64,000 bases of DNA from Pseudoneurospora amorphoporcata. Lineage: Eukaryota > Ascomycota > Sordariomycetes > Sordariales > Sordariaceae. Shown here piece by piece: positions 1 to 10,617 of the stretch. Numbering within the stretch: position 1 is the first letter of the stretch; every line of letters begins with the position of its first letter. The notes below the pieces were generated by a model that saw nothing but the letters and a program-made list of their open reading frames with translations, did no database searches and was not told the DNA's origin. The stretch covers positions 1 through 64,000 of the forward strand of contig MU859156.1 of NCBI GenBank assembly GCA_033297205.1, given 5' to 3'. A program made the translations under genes and the position numbers.

Positions 1-1050
1 GGCACCCATTGCGCCAAAAATAGGGTAATTTTGGCTTGGCCTCTAACAACCGACTAACAGAGGGTGCCAAGAAAAATATTTTCGGGGGAGAGTTGAATGG
101 GCACAGGGTAATTGATAGCTGGGAGGTGCCCTGTGGTGTCCAGTAAAGCCCCTACACTACAGTGGCCGAGCCCCCAGAAAGCTCAGACCCAGCCGCGTAT
201 CCAACGGGCCGGAAAGGTCCCCAGTTCGAACCTGGACTCGAGCCGTCCCTTCTTTTTTCGTCTTTTTTTTTTTAGCTTTTTGTTTGGTGAATTTATTTTT
301 GTGACGGAAGGTGCGAGCGAGGTGAGCAAAGGAAACATGGCTAAAATCGTGGCAAAGAAGACGCAGCTGTAATGGTAACAGCCCGTCTTGAGCTGTAGGT
401 CTCCCACCACATTTTGTCTATTCCAAATCTTCAAGTCCTGACGGAGGTTTCTCACCAAGCTGTCTTTGCTCAACCCCCCCTTCTATTTCCAAGTCGCGGA
501 TGACGGGGCAGGCGAGCACATAGTCAGGTCCACCAAACTCCCACAAGTTAGAAGATATTGTGTTTCGTTAGGCAGGTTTCGCAAGAGGACATTACGTATG
601 AACCAATGTCCAAGTCTGGTTTTCTGTCTTCAAAACGTGTGACCTCTAAGTTCGCCACCCGCATTTAGGATCGTCACCAGAAAGGAGCGTATACTATATG
701 GGAATGATGATGTCTCTTATGCTATGCGCTATCTGTTATGTCAATGTAATACCGGTGTCTTTGCCCTCTCAGATACCGGTTCGATTTCTACTCTGTTTGC
801 ATGCTTGTCGCTGCCTCAAGTTGTAAGGAACGAGTTGTTGATAAACCTGCATCCATGATAATTCGCTGATTTCCCTGCTATACCCTCCAAAACGCGAGGT
901 CTCCCACAATGAAACGGTAACCTCAAACACCGGCCCATCCGCATTAAGGGCAAGAAAACAGAGAAACCGACAACCCTTTAAACTTGTTCAAGCTCTCCGG
1001 CGCTGTTGGTGGAGAAACTGCGGTTGCCCCTTTCCTTTCTCTTTCCCGAA
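1..1050. other. Gene-free left end
   Basis: No coding region is supported here. A short stretch at about 155-240 has tRNA-like A-box and B-box words followed by T runs at 249-269, but it does not fold as a tRNA (see findings). The remainder shows only short unsupported reading frames. Confidence 0.5.
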
Positions 1051-2757
1051 TTATTCTGTTTCTCGCTCGTCCTCATAAACCTCTCGGTTTTCGATCGTTT
1101 CGGCAATGTTCAAGTTAGCCGTCTCTTCAATGTTGCCCGTCTCTGCCATCCATCTCCCGATAGAGCCCGAGTCGGAACAAAGCGACCTTGATGAAGACGG
1201 GGGGGAAACATCGCCAAAGAGAGACATTGACTCTATCTGACCCGGCTGCTCATTTTGCGGAGTATCTTCCGTGAGAGAAAAAGGCACCCTCCGAAACTCT
1301 TCCGGCTGCTCATTCCGTGTAATATCTTTCAACAAAGACAGAGATTCCATGACCATCTCCAACTCCAGGATCTCCTTTTCCAACTTCTTTCGCTTGGTGA
1401 TATACTCCGTAAACTTCTCGTTCAGCCTCTGCTCCTTCAACGTCCATTTTGAGATCTCTTCCTTCGAGGTCTCCTTCTTCAAGAACCCCAGCTTCACGGA
1501 CTCCTCCTTCAACTTATCCAGCTTCTTCAAGACATCCTCCAGGATCTCCTGCTTCCGGGTTATCTTCTCCAAGATCTCCCCTGGCTGCTTGTCTTCTCGC
1601 TTTGCCATTCCCTTGTCCACCGACTCCTCAGCCGGCAACCTTATGTGCTTGCACCCCTTGCGCCATCTGGTCCATTTGTCCTCACCATCCATATGCCCCG
1701 CTCTCCTCTCCTTTACCAGCGCTCTGATCTCACCATCCCTCAAAACCATCCTCACAAACCGCCCGTCCATGGCCTCGTCACTCTCCTCCGCGGACTTTCT
1801 AACCACCTCCACGGCCTCGTCACTCTCCTCCGCGGACTTTCTAACCACCTCCACGGCCTCGCCACTCTCCTCAAATCCGTATGAGGCATAAAATTCCTTA
1901 TCGTCGTCGTTGTCCATGGCCATAACCACGACGATTGGCTCACACTCCCATTTCAAGCCGGTCTCGCTCTTCCCTGGGCGCTGTGCCTCATGCACTGAAA
2001 TGACATCCAGGAAGTACTGGAGAATCCAGTCCCTCAGGCCTTTGCCCCCATGTCCCGGATCGACATGCAAATCGGCGATCTCGTAGCACTAGGAATAGTC
2101 CCAGATGATGCGACCGAAGGCTACGGGGGCGGGTTCGTAGGGGATTAATGGAAGGGTAGGCGGGGCTTTGGCAGTATGAACGTCGAGGTTTGTCTCTCCA
2201 TCCTTGTCCACATGGTATGAACCTGAGACACAGGAAGAGACGTCGGCAATTTCCTTTGGGCTTGTAATAGTGCTAGCGGCATTTATCTCACAGTGAACAT
2301 TGCCTGTCTTGATAGGGCTGGGCTGAGCCGCTGGGGAATCTGAGCCATGTTTGAGCTCATTAGAGGAAGCGACGCTGAAGCTTGCCCTTCGGTAGATAGT
2401 GGTGCTGTCAGTGTCAACCTCATGGGCAACACTGTCGGCACAGCTCTTCCTGGGCTTAACTACCGGGATTAAATCCCAGTCAAGTATGCTGCTGAAAGGT
2501 TGGAAAGTTATCGTGCAACTGTAGACAAGACCAGGCCTGGTGGAAGGGTTTTCGCCGAATCTCAAGGCATCCTGTGGCAGACCGGCGCGGACACGGAGGA
2601 TGCGGTACGCATGGGGGCGGGGTGTGTGGTGGATGCGAAAGTGATAGGTGCCTTGCGATGAGCCTGGGAGCTGTGCTTGGTACTTGTACTGCAACCTATT
2701 GACGAGGAACGGCAAAGTGTCTCCTGGGCATTCCGCCTCCTCGTATGCCTTGACCAT
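1051..2757 (-). pseudogene. GNAT-like acetyltransferase frame with an in-frame TAG
   Basis: A single minus-strand frame runs from an ATG at 2757 (good context, ACCATGG) to a stop at 1051, broken by one TAG at 2091-2089. That gives 222 codons, the stop, then 345 codons. The stop falls inside what looks like GNAT motif A. The residues just before it read AFGRIIWD, and those just after read IADLHVDPGHGGKGL, resembling the beta-4 strand and acetyl-CoA pyrophosphate loop. A later DDKEFYASYGFEE resembles the usual GNAT C-terminal end. The tail is charged and probably coiled coil (about residues 375-480) and carries a tandem 14-residue repeat. No plausible intron removes the TAG: the only GT-AG pair spanning it closely is 36 nt and would delete the fold core. 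It may be a pseudogene, a sequence error or a recoded stop. The substrate is unknown and the family assignment is tentative. Confidence 0.55.
1771..1872 (-). repeat. 42-bp tandem repeat within the GNAT-like frame
   Basis: Two perfect 42-bp copies (1771-1812 and 1813-1854) are followed by a partial third copy. In the minus-strand frame each unit encodes 14 residues containing VEVVRKSAEES. The unit is a multiple of three, so the frame is kept. Confidence 0.9.
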
Positions 2758-3888
2758 GGTGTCGGTGGATGACTGCTGACTGAATGAATAATGGAATGGC
2801 AATGATCGATAAAAATTATGGGGAATGAGCCGAATTGGGTTCTTGAGCTTTGTTGAATGGTTTCCTGTAATGTATGACAATTGATTGGCTGGTTCAGAAA
2901 AGAAAACTGGTTGACAAATATGCCGGGGTTGATGTTTGGGGGAAAAAGCGAGGTTCGAGGCCAAACGTCAAGAAAATCTTCGCAGTTATTTGAACCTTGG
3001 AGCAGTCCAACAGCTTGCATTCGGCAGCAGGTGCGTGTAACAGGGCGCAGTATCGACGGGCAAACGCTCCCGCGCTTGTAAGGTATTACAATGCAAGTGG
3101 AATGGAGATAATGGAAGAGTGGAATCACCACAGAGTTTGTTAGGCACGTCTTACACGGATATAGCAGGTGCACTGCACAGGCTCTGCACATGGCAGCTCA
3201 CGATGCCTACCTCCCTACACCCTTTCCAGTACAAGAAGCCAGCCGCTATGTCGCGTGGATTCCGGGGACTTCACCCTCTTCATCACTTCAATAGAATTCA
3301 CATATCCCGCCATACAGGCTGTATGCCTTACATTCGCTTGACAGAGTTGACATTTAGTGAGGCGGCGATTCAGCAACTTGCTACAGGCAGGGGACATGTA
3401 TGATACATGCTGTGTAAAGGTCTGGTGCTTTCCCGATTCGGCCTGAGGACGGTTGGTTGACCAATAGGAGTGGGTCACGACCGTTTTAGCGCCGCTAAGC
3501 GGTACCGGTGGGTCGCTGTTGCAGGCGGAAACATGCAGTGTAGTGGTAATTTACAATACGAAAATTTCGATGCATTTGTATCTAATGGGGTAGGAGGAGA
3601 GGGGTTTGGGGACGCGCTCTGTCCGATTGGATGTCATGAAGAAAGGAGGAACAAATCACCGCGATTTTCTGCAGTTAAAAGCGATACAAAAAATGCGTGG
3701 AAGGGACAGTTAAGATGCAGGTGTTACTGAATCACTCCTTCTCTCCAACACCAACAAGCCCTTTCATTCAGAGTTTCCGTTGTCGACCATAATCCTACCA
3801 CAACATTATGAAAACGTTACGCTGCGACTGAATCCGGCAGTTCCATCCATGCCGGAGCAAGTCGAAACTCCTTATTCCTCAGAATCTT
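2758..3888. other. Spacer between GNAT-like gene and enolase
   Basis: The minus-strand frame continues upstream of the chosen GNAT-like start without similarity I recognise, so this is treated as 5' leader. I see no other supportable gene between here and the enolase stop codon. Confidence 0.5.
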
Positions 3889-5503
3889 TTAAATGAAGAA
3901 CGCCTCTGGCTTCCGGAATTGCTCGCCCGCATATGACCACGGCTTCCAACTCTCCTTCAACTCCGCCTCGATATCCATCAGCCGATTATACTTGGCCACC
4001 CGCTCCCCTCGGCAAGGTGCTCCTGACTTGATATGACCTGTTCCGAGTCCGACAGCCAAGTCGGCAATGAAATCGTCGGTTGTTTCCCCGGATCGATGGG
4101 ACACGAAGACGCCCCAGTCCAAGCTCTTGGCCAGTTTCGCCCTTCACCACAAATGTCAGTTAGCAAGATCAACACTTTCCACCCAAAGTCAAGACAAGAA
4201 GCAAAAGTACCCACGCATCAATAGCCTCCGTCACCGTCCCGATTTGATTAACCTTCAACAGCATCGCATTACACGCCCTCCTGCTCTCCGCCATCCTGAG
4301 CCTTTCCACATTCGTGCACAACAAGTCGTCACCCACCAGCTCCTCCTTGCAATCTGCGCAGAACGTGGTCCACGATTCCCAATCATCCTCTGCGAACGAA
4401 TCTTCAAGCAACGGGATCGGATACTTTTCAATGAGAGAGTTGTATAGGTCCATCATCTGATTGGGGGTACGGATGTCATCCGCGTCCCAGTGCGCATTCG
4501 GTGCGCCTTCGGCTTCTTCCAACACTGAGGGCTTCGAAGCTCTCTTGGTTCTCTTGAAGCCTAGGTCGTAGGTGCCGTATGTGGAGTTGAAAAACTCGGA
4601 CGAGGCTGGGTCGATTCCGAATTTAATCTTGTCGGTGTAGCCAGCCTTGGCGACAGCTTCGGTGAGTAGGTCCAGGGCTTCTTCGGGTTGGGTGATGGGA
4701 GGGGCGAAACCACCTTCGTCGCCTATGCATGTGTCTGTTATTGAAGTTTTGTCAATCGTCACATGTTACCGACCTCCTAGAAGCTGCATAGGAAAACCTT
4801 ACAAATGACCCCAAACTTATCAGCAATAATTTGCTTCAGAACATGATATGTCTCCGACGCCATGCGAATCCCCTCCTCGATAGTTTTGGCACCCGTGGGT
4901 GCGATCATGAACTCCCGGAACGCCATCCCGTTACTGGAGTGTTTGCCTCCGTTCAAGACGTTAAAAAACGGGACGGGCATCACGTAGGGTGATTCCTCGC
5001 CGCTTTCTCGACGGAGGAACTCATATAGGGGAATATTGGCAGCAGCAGCCCCAGCCCTAGCACAAGCCATGCTGACCCCTAGAATCGCGTTCGCGCCCAG
5101 CTTGGCCTTGTTCGGAGTCCCGTCGAGTTCACGCATGAAGCCGTCGATCTGTTTCAGGTCGCGATGGGGATCGTAGCCTTCTTTTATCAGAGCCGGGCCA
5201 ATGATCTCGTTGACGTTGTTGACGGCTGTGAGGACCCCCTTTCCCCCGTATTTGCGTTGGTCATTGTCGCGCAGCTCGACGGCTTCGTGGACTCCCGTGG
5301 AGGTACCGGAAGGGACAAGGGCGCGGAAAGTTCCTGAGAATAAAGTGGTTAAGCCGACTAATTCGCGACAAGAGATGGCTTGTTTAGGGAAGAGCATGGA
5401 GGGTTCGAGGTAGACGCATACCATGGGCGGTCTTAAGTGCAACTTGGACGGTTGGGTTTCCCCTGGAGTCAAGGCGTTGAGCTGCTTTCACATCCAGGAT
5501 CAT
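3889..5503 (-). CDS. Enolase (divergent paralogue)
   Basis: Phosphopyruvate hydratase, converting 2-phosphoglycerate to phosphoenolpyruvate in cytosolic glycolysis. Four exons (5503-5422, 5333-4803, 4734-4215, 4141-3889) join in frame to 461 residues, with GT-AG introns; intron 3 has a perfect GCTAAC branch site. Residues matching yeast enolase are all present: S39, H159, E168, E211 and D246 at the same numbers, then E315, D340, K365, H393 and K416, each shifted by exactly 20. The shift comes from an Arg/Lys- and acid-rich insertion at about 265-292 not seen in the usual 436-438-residue enzyme. The C-terminus is also extended by about five residues. The active site looks complete, so catalysis is likely. 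The sequence differs clearly from the housekeeping ascomycete enolase, so this is probably a second copy; a specialised role cannot be read from sequence. Confidence 0.9.
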
Positions 5504-5936
5504 GGCGATGGGTTATACGTTGATGTTGATGTATTGTCGGAGGTGCGAGGAAAGAGGGGGAACGGAATGAACTGTTGGGGTGAGGTTCGTCTCTTGTACG
5601 TAGTTTAGTAATCGCAGTGAGCACAGGCCGTCATCGATGCAATACTCATGACGTGCGTCGATGCATGCCGTATGGAGATACTGTAATGGAGATGCCCGGA
5701 AACTACCTAGGCACATCCCGTCGAGCGGGAGGGACGTGCTTTTGCAGTTGTACATAACGACACTCCTTCTTTTTAGTCAATAGTCTGAAGCTTTTCTCTG
5801 CGCGAAGACCATACTTGAACAGTAAAGTGTTCAACTCAACATGAGAAACATGCATCACTTTATGCCTGCCCCGGATACCTCCAACCGCCTCCCATTCTCT
5901 TTACATCCCGCCGACTCTCACTCCGGCCACCCGTAT
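5504..5936. other. Spacer downstream of the DUF8021 pseudogene
   Basis: It holds the enolase 5' leader and the 3' side of the DUF8021 relic. No gene or repeat is seen. Confidence 0.5.
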
Positions 5937-6831
5937 TCACGACCTCACTCCCATCCCTCCTCTTATATCCACCAGCGCCCCATTCAACCCGCTCCCCGGC
6001 TTCACACAAGTCGACAAAGTATGTATATAGGCAATCTTTCCCCCTTCTACCCTGAACAAATGACTATCCGGCACCGCCACCTCCGGCGCGCTCCTATCCA
6101 GTCCCGGCAACCCCACAAAACTCGCAACAGCCCCCATCGTCTCATCGATCACATACCTCCGCTTCGTGACCCTCACATGACTAGGCAGTCCCGAATCACA
6201 CGTCTGCTTATACGAAAGTTCCGGATCCGTGTACACGCCCCCGCCCTCTAGACGCGCGCAGGGCGTGTTGAAGGGTACGGAAACGTTGACGTTGGCGAAA
6301 CGATCAGAATTTGCGTCGCCCGCGGCTTTGATCACGGCTCTTGAGTCGCGCTTTAGTCTCTTGGACTCGACCTCATCGGTCGAACATTCAGTGGAGATGG
6401 GATCCCACGACGCCTGCGCGTCCCAGTGTGCGTAACCAGTCGCATTAAACAGCCAGTCACCCGGCTTGGTGGCGAGCATTTATGGTGGACGTTACCGAAG
6501 ACGATGCGGGTTTCGATCACATAGGGACGGGCAGGGTCGGTGTTGATGACTTGCGTGAAGGTCGAGCAGTCGACTGTGTCGTGGATCGAGAACCGGCGGG
6601 TGATTTTGGTACCCTTGGACAAGATACTTTCGGTGTGGATGTCGAGGGGACGGTAGGACTCGGTGTAGCTCGTGTTGGGGCTGACGTAGCACGAGTGAAA
6701 AATTCGGGCTTGCCAGCGCTGAGCGCAAAGGTGTATGTGCTTGTGGCGCCGTGAAGAAAGGAGTATTTGCAGTAACAGGAGGCGGAGGTGATGAGGCAGC
6801 TGAAGACGGTGAAGAGAGTTGGCGACCTCAT
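5937..6831 (-). pseudogene. DUF8021-type secreted protein, two frameshifts
   Basis: The ATG at 6831 opens a signal-peptide-like N-terminus (MRSPTLFTVFSCLITSASC). The rest matches the fungal secreted DUF8021 family as I know it, but in three different frames. Frame one runs to about 6680 (ending near GKPEFFT). Frame two covers about 6680-6480 (SYTESYRPLDIHTESIL, DTVDCSTFTQVINTDPARPY). Frame three covers about 6480-5937 (GDWLFNATGYAHW, DRFANVNVSVPF, CARLEGGGVY, RRYVIDETMG, FVGLPGLDRSAPE, PDSHLFRVEGGKI). No intron of acceptable length bridges the joins, so two small indels are the simplest reading. The family has no settled biochemical role; members are usually small secreted proteins. Either the gene is dead or the sequence has two indel errors. 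Confidence 0.8.
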
Positions 6832-7625
6832 GATGGTCGATTGTTTTGCTGACACTCAGTGGTTGATTGAGAAAACTTGTCGAGCTGTGCCCGTTCAAAG
6901 GTAGGTATTATTGGCACATCAAAACCCGGAAAGACGACTGTCCAAGCCATTATATCTTCCAAGACGTGTGCGCAAGGCATCTTATTTCATCCTTGGAAAT
7001 CGAGAGTCAATGATGAGGTGCATGTGGCAGAACTGCCGAGCACAAATGTCGATCAGTCCGAGATGAACTATGCCTGAACCATATCCGAGGCATGAAGGGG
7101 ATGAGGTAATAGTGTTATTCTTGTCGTTGTCATGAAAGATGTGCGTGCTTTAGCGGAGGAAAGATATTGGGGGTTAGCCGTGGTATATATCGGGATCCAA
7201 GGTGCTGTTTTCTCCGGATCGGCTACATTAAACTTGCTCACGGTGAGATGGTTGCTCATCTGGTTTTTGTGGATGATTGGCCACCTCACTCTCGGTCCCT
7301 TACGGTTGCTCTCTGATTAGAAATGTACTCGAAAAACATTTGATGTTCTGAAGTTTCGTGGTATCTTCCCCCAGAACACAACTGTCATGGTATTTTTACC
7401 TATCTTACTGAAGTGGGTGAGATTTCTATCATACCAACATGACAACCCACCGAGATTTCGTGACGATTATTCCCAGCGGTGATCATAGACACTCTGTTGT
7501 ATATACCAGATCAGATAACCCTGATACCAACACAGATCCACCCCGCCGAGTTGGAATCCCTCACAATTCTGTCAAGACCGGTCACTCGCCACACACCCTG
7601 ATTTCATCTTCTCATATTTAGACGT
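6832..7625. other. Spacer between DUF8021 relic and cytochrome gene
   Basis: No supportable gene. It contains the 5' side of the DUF8021 relic and the 3' side of the cytochrome-domain gene. Confidence 0.5.
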
Positions 7626-8462
7626 TCAAGCCCCAACAGTTTTCCTAGCAACCAACGCATCAAAAGCACTCGGCGGCACCCTAGCCAAGCTCAAATCATG
7701 CGACCACACAGCCTTGCCATCATGGCTGCTGAAAGAGCTGGAATTGCTCGCCGGGTTTGCAACCGCCTTGGTGGCCTTGGCCCAAGCAAACGCGTTTGTC
7801 CCGTTCGGGTTCAGCTGGCCGTTAGCCCACTTGCTGCAACCCTGACAGAGAACATCCAGCTGCCAGTGCGTGGCGTTGGCGGTGGTTGAGGGAAGGAGGG
7901 TGTAGGTTGCGCCGGTGAAGGCGCCAGGGGCGCTGTGGCCACTGTCGTGATGAAGTTGGTTAGCATGAGTTGATGTGAGTTGAGGTGGTTTGTAGAAGTT
8001 GTTATGGAACACGGACGAAGGAGGAGACAAAAAGAGAAGGAAGAAGAAGAGGAAGACCAACCTTGTAAACCGCGAACTGACAACCGACCCATTTCCCCCA
8101 TTCGGCAACGCCCACCCAATCGTCAACGGATTATTACTCATTTTCCCTCCCCACGCAATTCCCGCCCATCCCGCAGTGGCCTTGTGAGCGATCATCTGCA
8201 GATAAATGTCGAAGGGGGCCGCGGCGACTTCGGGAATGGCGATGCGGTAGGTAATCTTCTGGGCCGCCACCGTGAACTCGGAAAAGCAGGCCGCTCCTGG
8301 TGTCGACGAGGGGCAGTACTTTTGGGTCAGACTTTGACGTTTGTCGAGGGCATCATCGTGATGGATGCCCCTGAGGTTGAGGAGGCTTCTGGCTGATACG
8401 GTGGGGGTGATGCTTTCAATGGCGTAAAGCGCAACAAGGGCGAGTCGCTTGAGTCCTAGCAT
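7626..8462 (-). CDS. Secreted CDH-type cytochrome-domain protein (AA8-like)
   Basis: Extracellular haem-b domain protein resembling the cytochrome domain of cellobiose dehydrogenase, which passes electrons to partners such as lytic polysaccharide monooxygenases. Exons 8462-8062 and 7941-7626 join in phase 2 to 238 residues; the intron has a GCTAAC branch site. Residues 1-24 form a signal peptide and a KR site at 41-42 may be processed. The core runs from about 48 to 225. M108 in WGGKMSNNPL and H207 in SSHDGKAVW are the likely haem ligands, and the CQGC pair (166/169) fits the family disulphide region. There is no flavin domain, cellulose-binding module or membrane segment, so this is a stand-alone cytochrome. 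The neighbour at 15297-16282 is a probable paralogue. The physiological partner is unknown. Confidence 0.82.
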   Translation of the reverse strand: MLGLKRLALVALYAIESITPTVSARSLLNLRGIHHDDALDKRQSLTQKYCPSSTPGAACFSEFTVAAQKITYRIAIPEVAAAPFDIYLQMIAHKATAGWAGIAWGGKMSNNPLTIGWALPNGGNGSVVSSRFTRLVFLFFFLLFLSPPSSVFHNNFYKPPQLTSTHANQLHHDSGHSAPGAFTGATYTLLPSTTANATHWQLDVLCQGCSKWANGQLNPNGTNAFAWAKATKAVANPASNSSSFSSHDGKAVWSHDLSLARVPPSAFDALVARKTVGA

Positions 8463-9455
8463 TGTTGCTCGCGCTTATTGTCGATGTCTTGAAACGTATG
8501 AGGATAATCGAGACGCTGAAAATGAAGGCTGGCTGGGGCTTGATCAAGCTTTATATAGGTCTTGGTATTGTGAGCCACAGAAATGTTGAAGACAAGACTC
8601 TTCAGCGCACAGAAAATTTCCCGCGCAGGAGAGACGGGTGGTTTTCCTTTGGGACCTGGGAAGGAGCATAGGAAATCATTGGGGGAGTCGAGGGAGCATC
8701 TGCGTTTGCCTTCAAGCTTCGCTGCTGTGCGGGTAGATCTGGGGAAGGTGCAATCTGGGTAAAGACGGCTCGGTGAAGCAGATTAGGAAGCGGCAAATCG
8801 GCAAACGCTCCTTGAGCCGCGAACGCATCTTTCCGCAATCTCAACTCAACATGATCCACCAATGGTTCAGGAGATATTGGTCAGGACGGCGTTTGATGAT
8901 TGAGAGGGAGGCAAATATAGTATATGCCTGACTGAGTGTTGTGAGTATAGAGTTCATTCATTGTCACAAACACATATCAATGAGACCAGATAGCATTGTA
9001 AACAGGGGCTCAAAAGATACCCCTCGAGCCTTGAATTTTGAGCGATGTATGATCCTGTAATCAAGCAATTCTAAACACCGTTTTGTATCGCACTCTCGCG
9101 ATCCCTCCAAACCAAAAAAAAGGTGTACCCAAAAAGTCATTAAGCTCCCCGATGGTATCATAAAGCAATTGTTCCAACCCATTTCCCCCCAACTCGTGCG
9201 CCGGTAATATGCAACTGACGTTCCTATTCGACACAAAGGTTTTCCTCTCTTTTCCTTGTTTCCCGTTTCGCCCTTCCCCTCCAGGTGCTGGCAAAAATGG
9301 GTTATGACAAAGTGCAGCATTACTCGGTCAGGAGTAGAATCGTCCCTTCCTCTTGGCAAACCAAAGTCTTCCCAAGAGGCTGAGGCGCTTCTAGTCCAGA
9401 TGAGTAACAATGCGCTCCAGTGCACATCCCATTTCAACTGGCACCTGAGCCGCTC
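8463..9455. other. Spacer between cytochrome and bHLH genes
   Basis: It contains the cytochrome-gene promoter and probably the long 3' UTR of the bHLH gene. The 157-codon minus-strand frame at 8964-9437 has no recognisable domain and lies just downstream of the bHLH stop, so I do not call it. Confidence 0.45.
8551..8557 (-). promoter_or_regulatory. TATA box of the cytochrome-domain gene
   Basis: A TATATAA word on the minus strand lies about 90 nt upstream of the ATG at 8462, a suitable place for a core promoter. Confidence 0.5.
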
Positions 9456-10617
9456 CTAGGTCCACACATATTGTGTATCGGGTGGACCCCCGCCACGGCT
9501 GATCAAAAGCATATTCATTTGTTCCAGTCTTGCTTTTAGCGCACGGTTCTCCGTATCCAAGCCATAAACCTTTCTCTCAAGCTCATTGATATATTCCGTC
9601 GCCTTGCTGAGGATGGTGGCCTTGTTAAGCTTGGGTGCCGGAATCATACCGCTCAAGTCCCCTTCCTCGCCCTCGCACTCATCCTCGTAGTTGCCGCTCT
9701 CCATGCGCATGGCGGCAAGGCGAAGAGATGGGACAGAGTCGCGAAGCTGGGCGATCTTGTCGTTGAGGTTAGTGCGATACCTCTTCTCGATCATGTTGTG
9801 GGCCGTCTTCTTGGGGGCCGTCGCGGATGCGGGGGAAACACCCTTTTCCTTCTTGACCCTCGGTGGGCTGCGAGACGAGCTGGGCGGTGGGGATGTGGAG
9901 ACGTGCTTGGTCCGGCGATGTTCCTCCTCATCGGAAGACGAAGAGCACGAAGACTTGCGCTTGAGGTTGCTCCGCGAGGTGAGGTTGCTCCGCGAAGGGT
10001 AACGCTTCACATCCTCCGCAAGTTCGATAGGCTGCTGTTGTTGTTGCTCAATAAGGGCAAGTGGTGCGGGGCGTTGCGAGGGGAGTGTTACACCCATGAG
10101 TTGGGGCTGGAACATTGGCGAGTTGGTGTTTATGCCGTCGTAGCTGTTGAAGGTGAGGTCTTGTGTTGTCGTGGGCACCTGTATCGAGAGCTCAACGGGG
10201 TTGATGGAGGGGCTGGCGGTAAGAGGCCGGGATGGGATGGCCGAGATCATGTTTCCCTCCCAGGGCTCAGGCTTGAGGCAATCTTCGGACTCGGGGAAAC
10301 GCTCAACCTTCTCAGTTGGCCAATTGAGAAATCCGTTCGGGTCAAAGCAAGCGGCGCTGAGCGCAGGGGAATTGGACGTTGCAGGCGACCCCACGGAGTC
10401 AGAATTGAAGTCGGTGTTGAAGTCGCAAAAGGATCCCGAAAAAGTTGGCGAGAAGTCTGGGTAAGTTTGCTGTAACGAGTGTTAGTCGCCTGCATTCGGA
10501 CCATGGACAAGTCTATGAGCGGATGCTATCATGTTTACTTACAGCCTGGTCAGTGCTGTAGGGCCCTGTAGTGTAGAGGAAGGGCATGGATTGGTTCATG
10601 TTTGTCCTCATGTTCAT
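9456..10617 (-). CDS. SREBP-type bHLH transcription factor without membrane anchor
   Basis: Nuclear DNA-binding regulator. Exon 1 (10617-10543; 25 codons ending in DQA) joins exon 2 (10469-9456) in phase 0 through a 73-nt intron with a GACTAACA branch site, giving 362 residues. The basic helix-loop-helix spans about residues 245-335. Its basic region contains AHNMIEKRYRTNLNDKI, where tyrosine in place of the usual arginine marks the SREBP class. The loop is unusually long and acidic (NYEDECEGEEGDLSG), and helix 2 runs into a short leucine-zipper-like stretch before the end. There is no transmembrane segment, unlike SrbA/SREBP precursors; size and layout resemble Aspergillus SrbB. The N-terminal half is Ser/Pro/Gln-rich and probably disordered. 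A role in sterol or hypoxia response is inferred from the family only. Confidence 0.85.

Noticed and set aside
130..250. tRNA gene
   Set aside because: A-box and B-box words are present, but acceptor and anticodon stems do not pair and the T stem has a mismatch.
2065..2135. Intron removing the GNAT TAG
   Set aside because: The closest GT-AG pair spans only 36 nt, shorter than fungal introns, and would delete conserved core residues.
8964..9437. 157-codon minus-strand frame after the bHLH stop
   Set aside because: It is most likely 3' UTR of the bHLH gene; no family resemblance.
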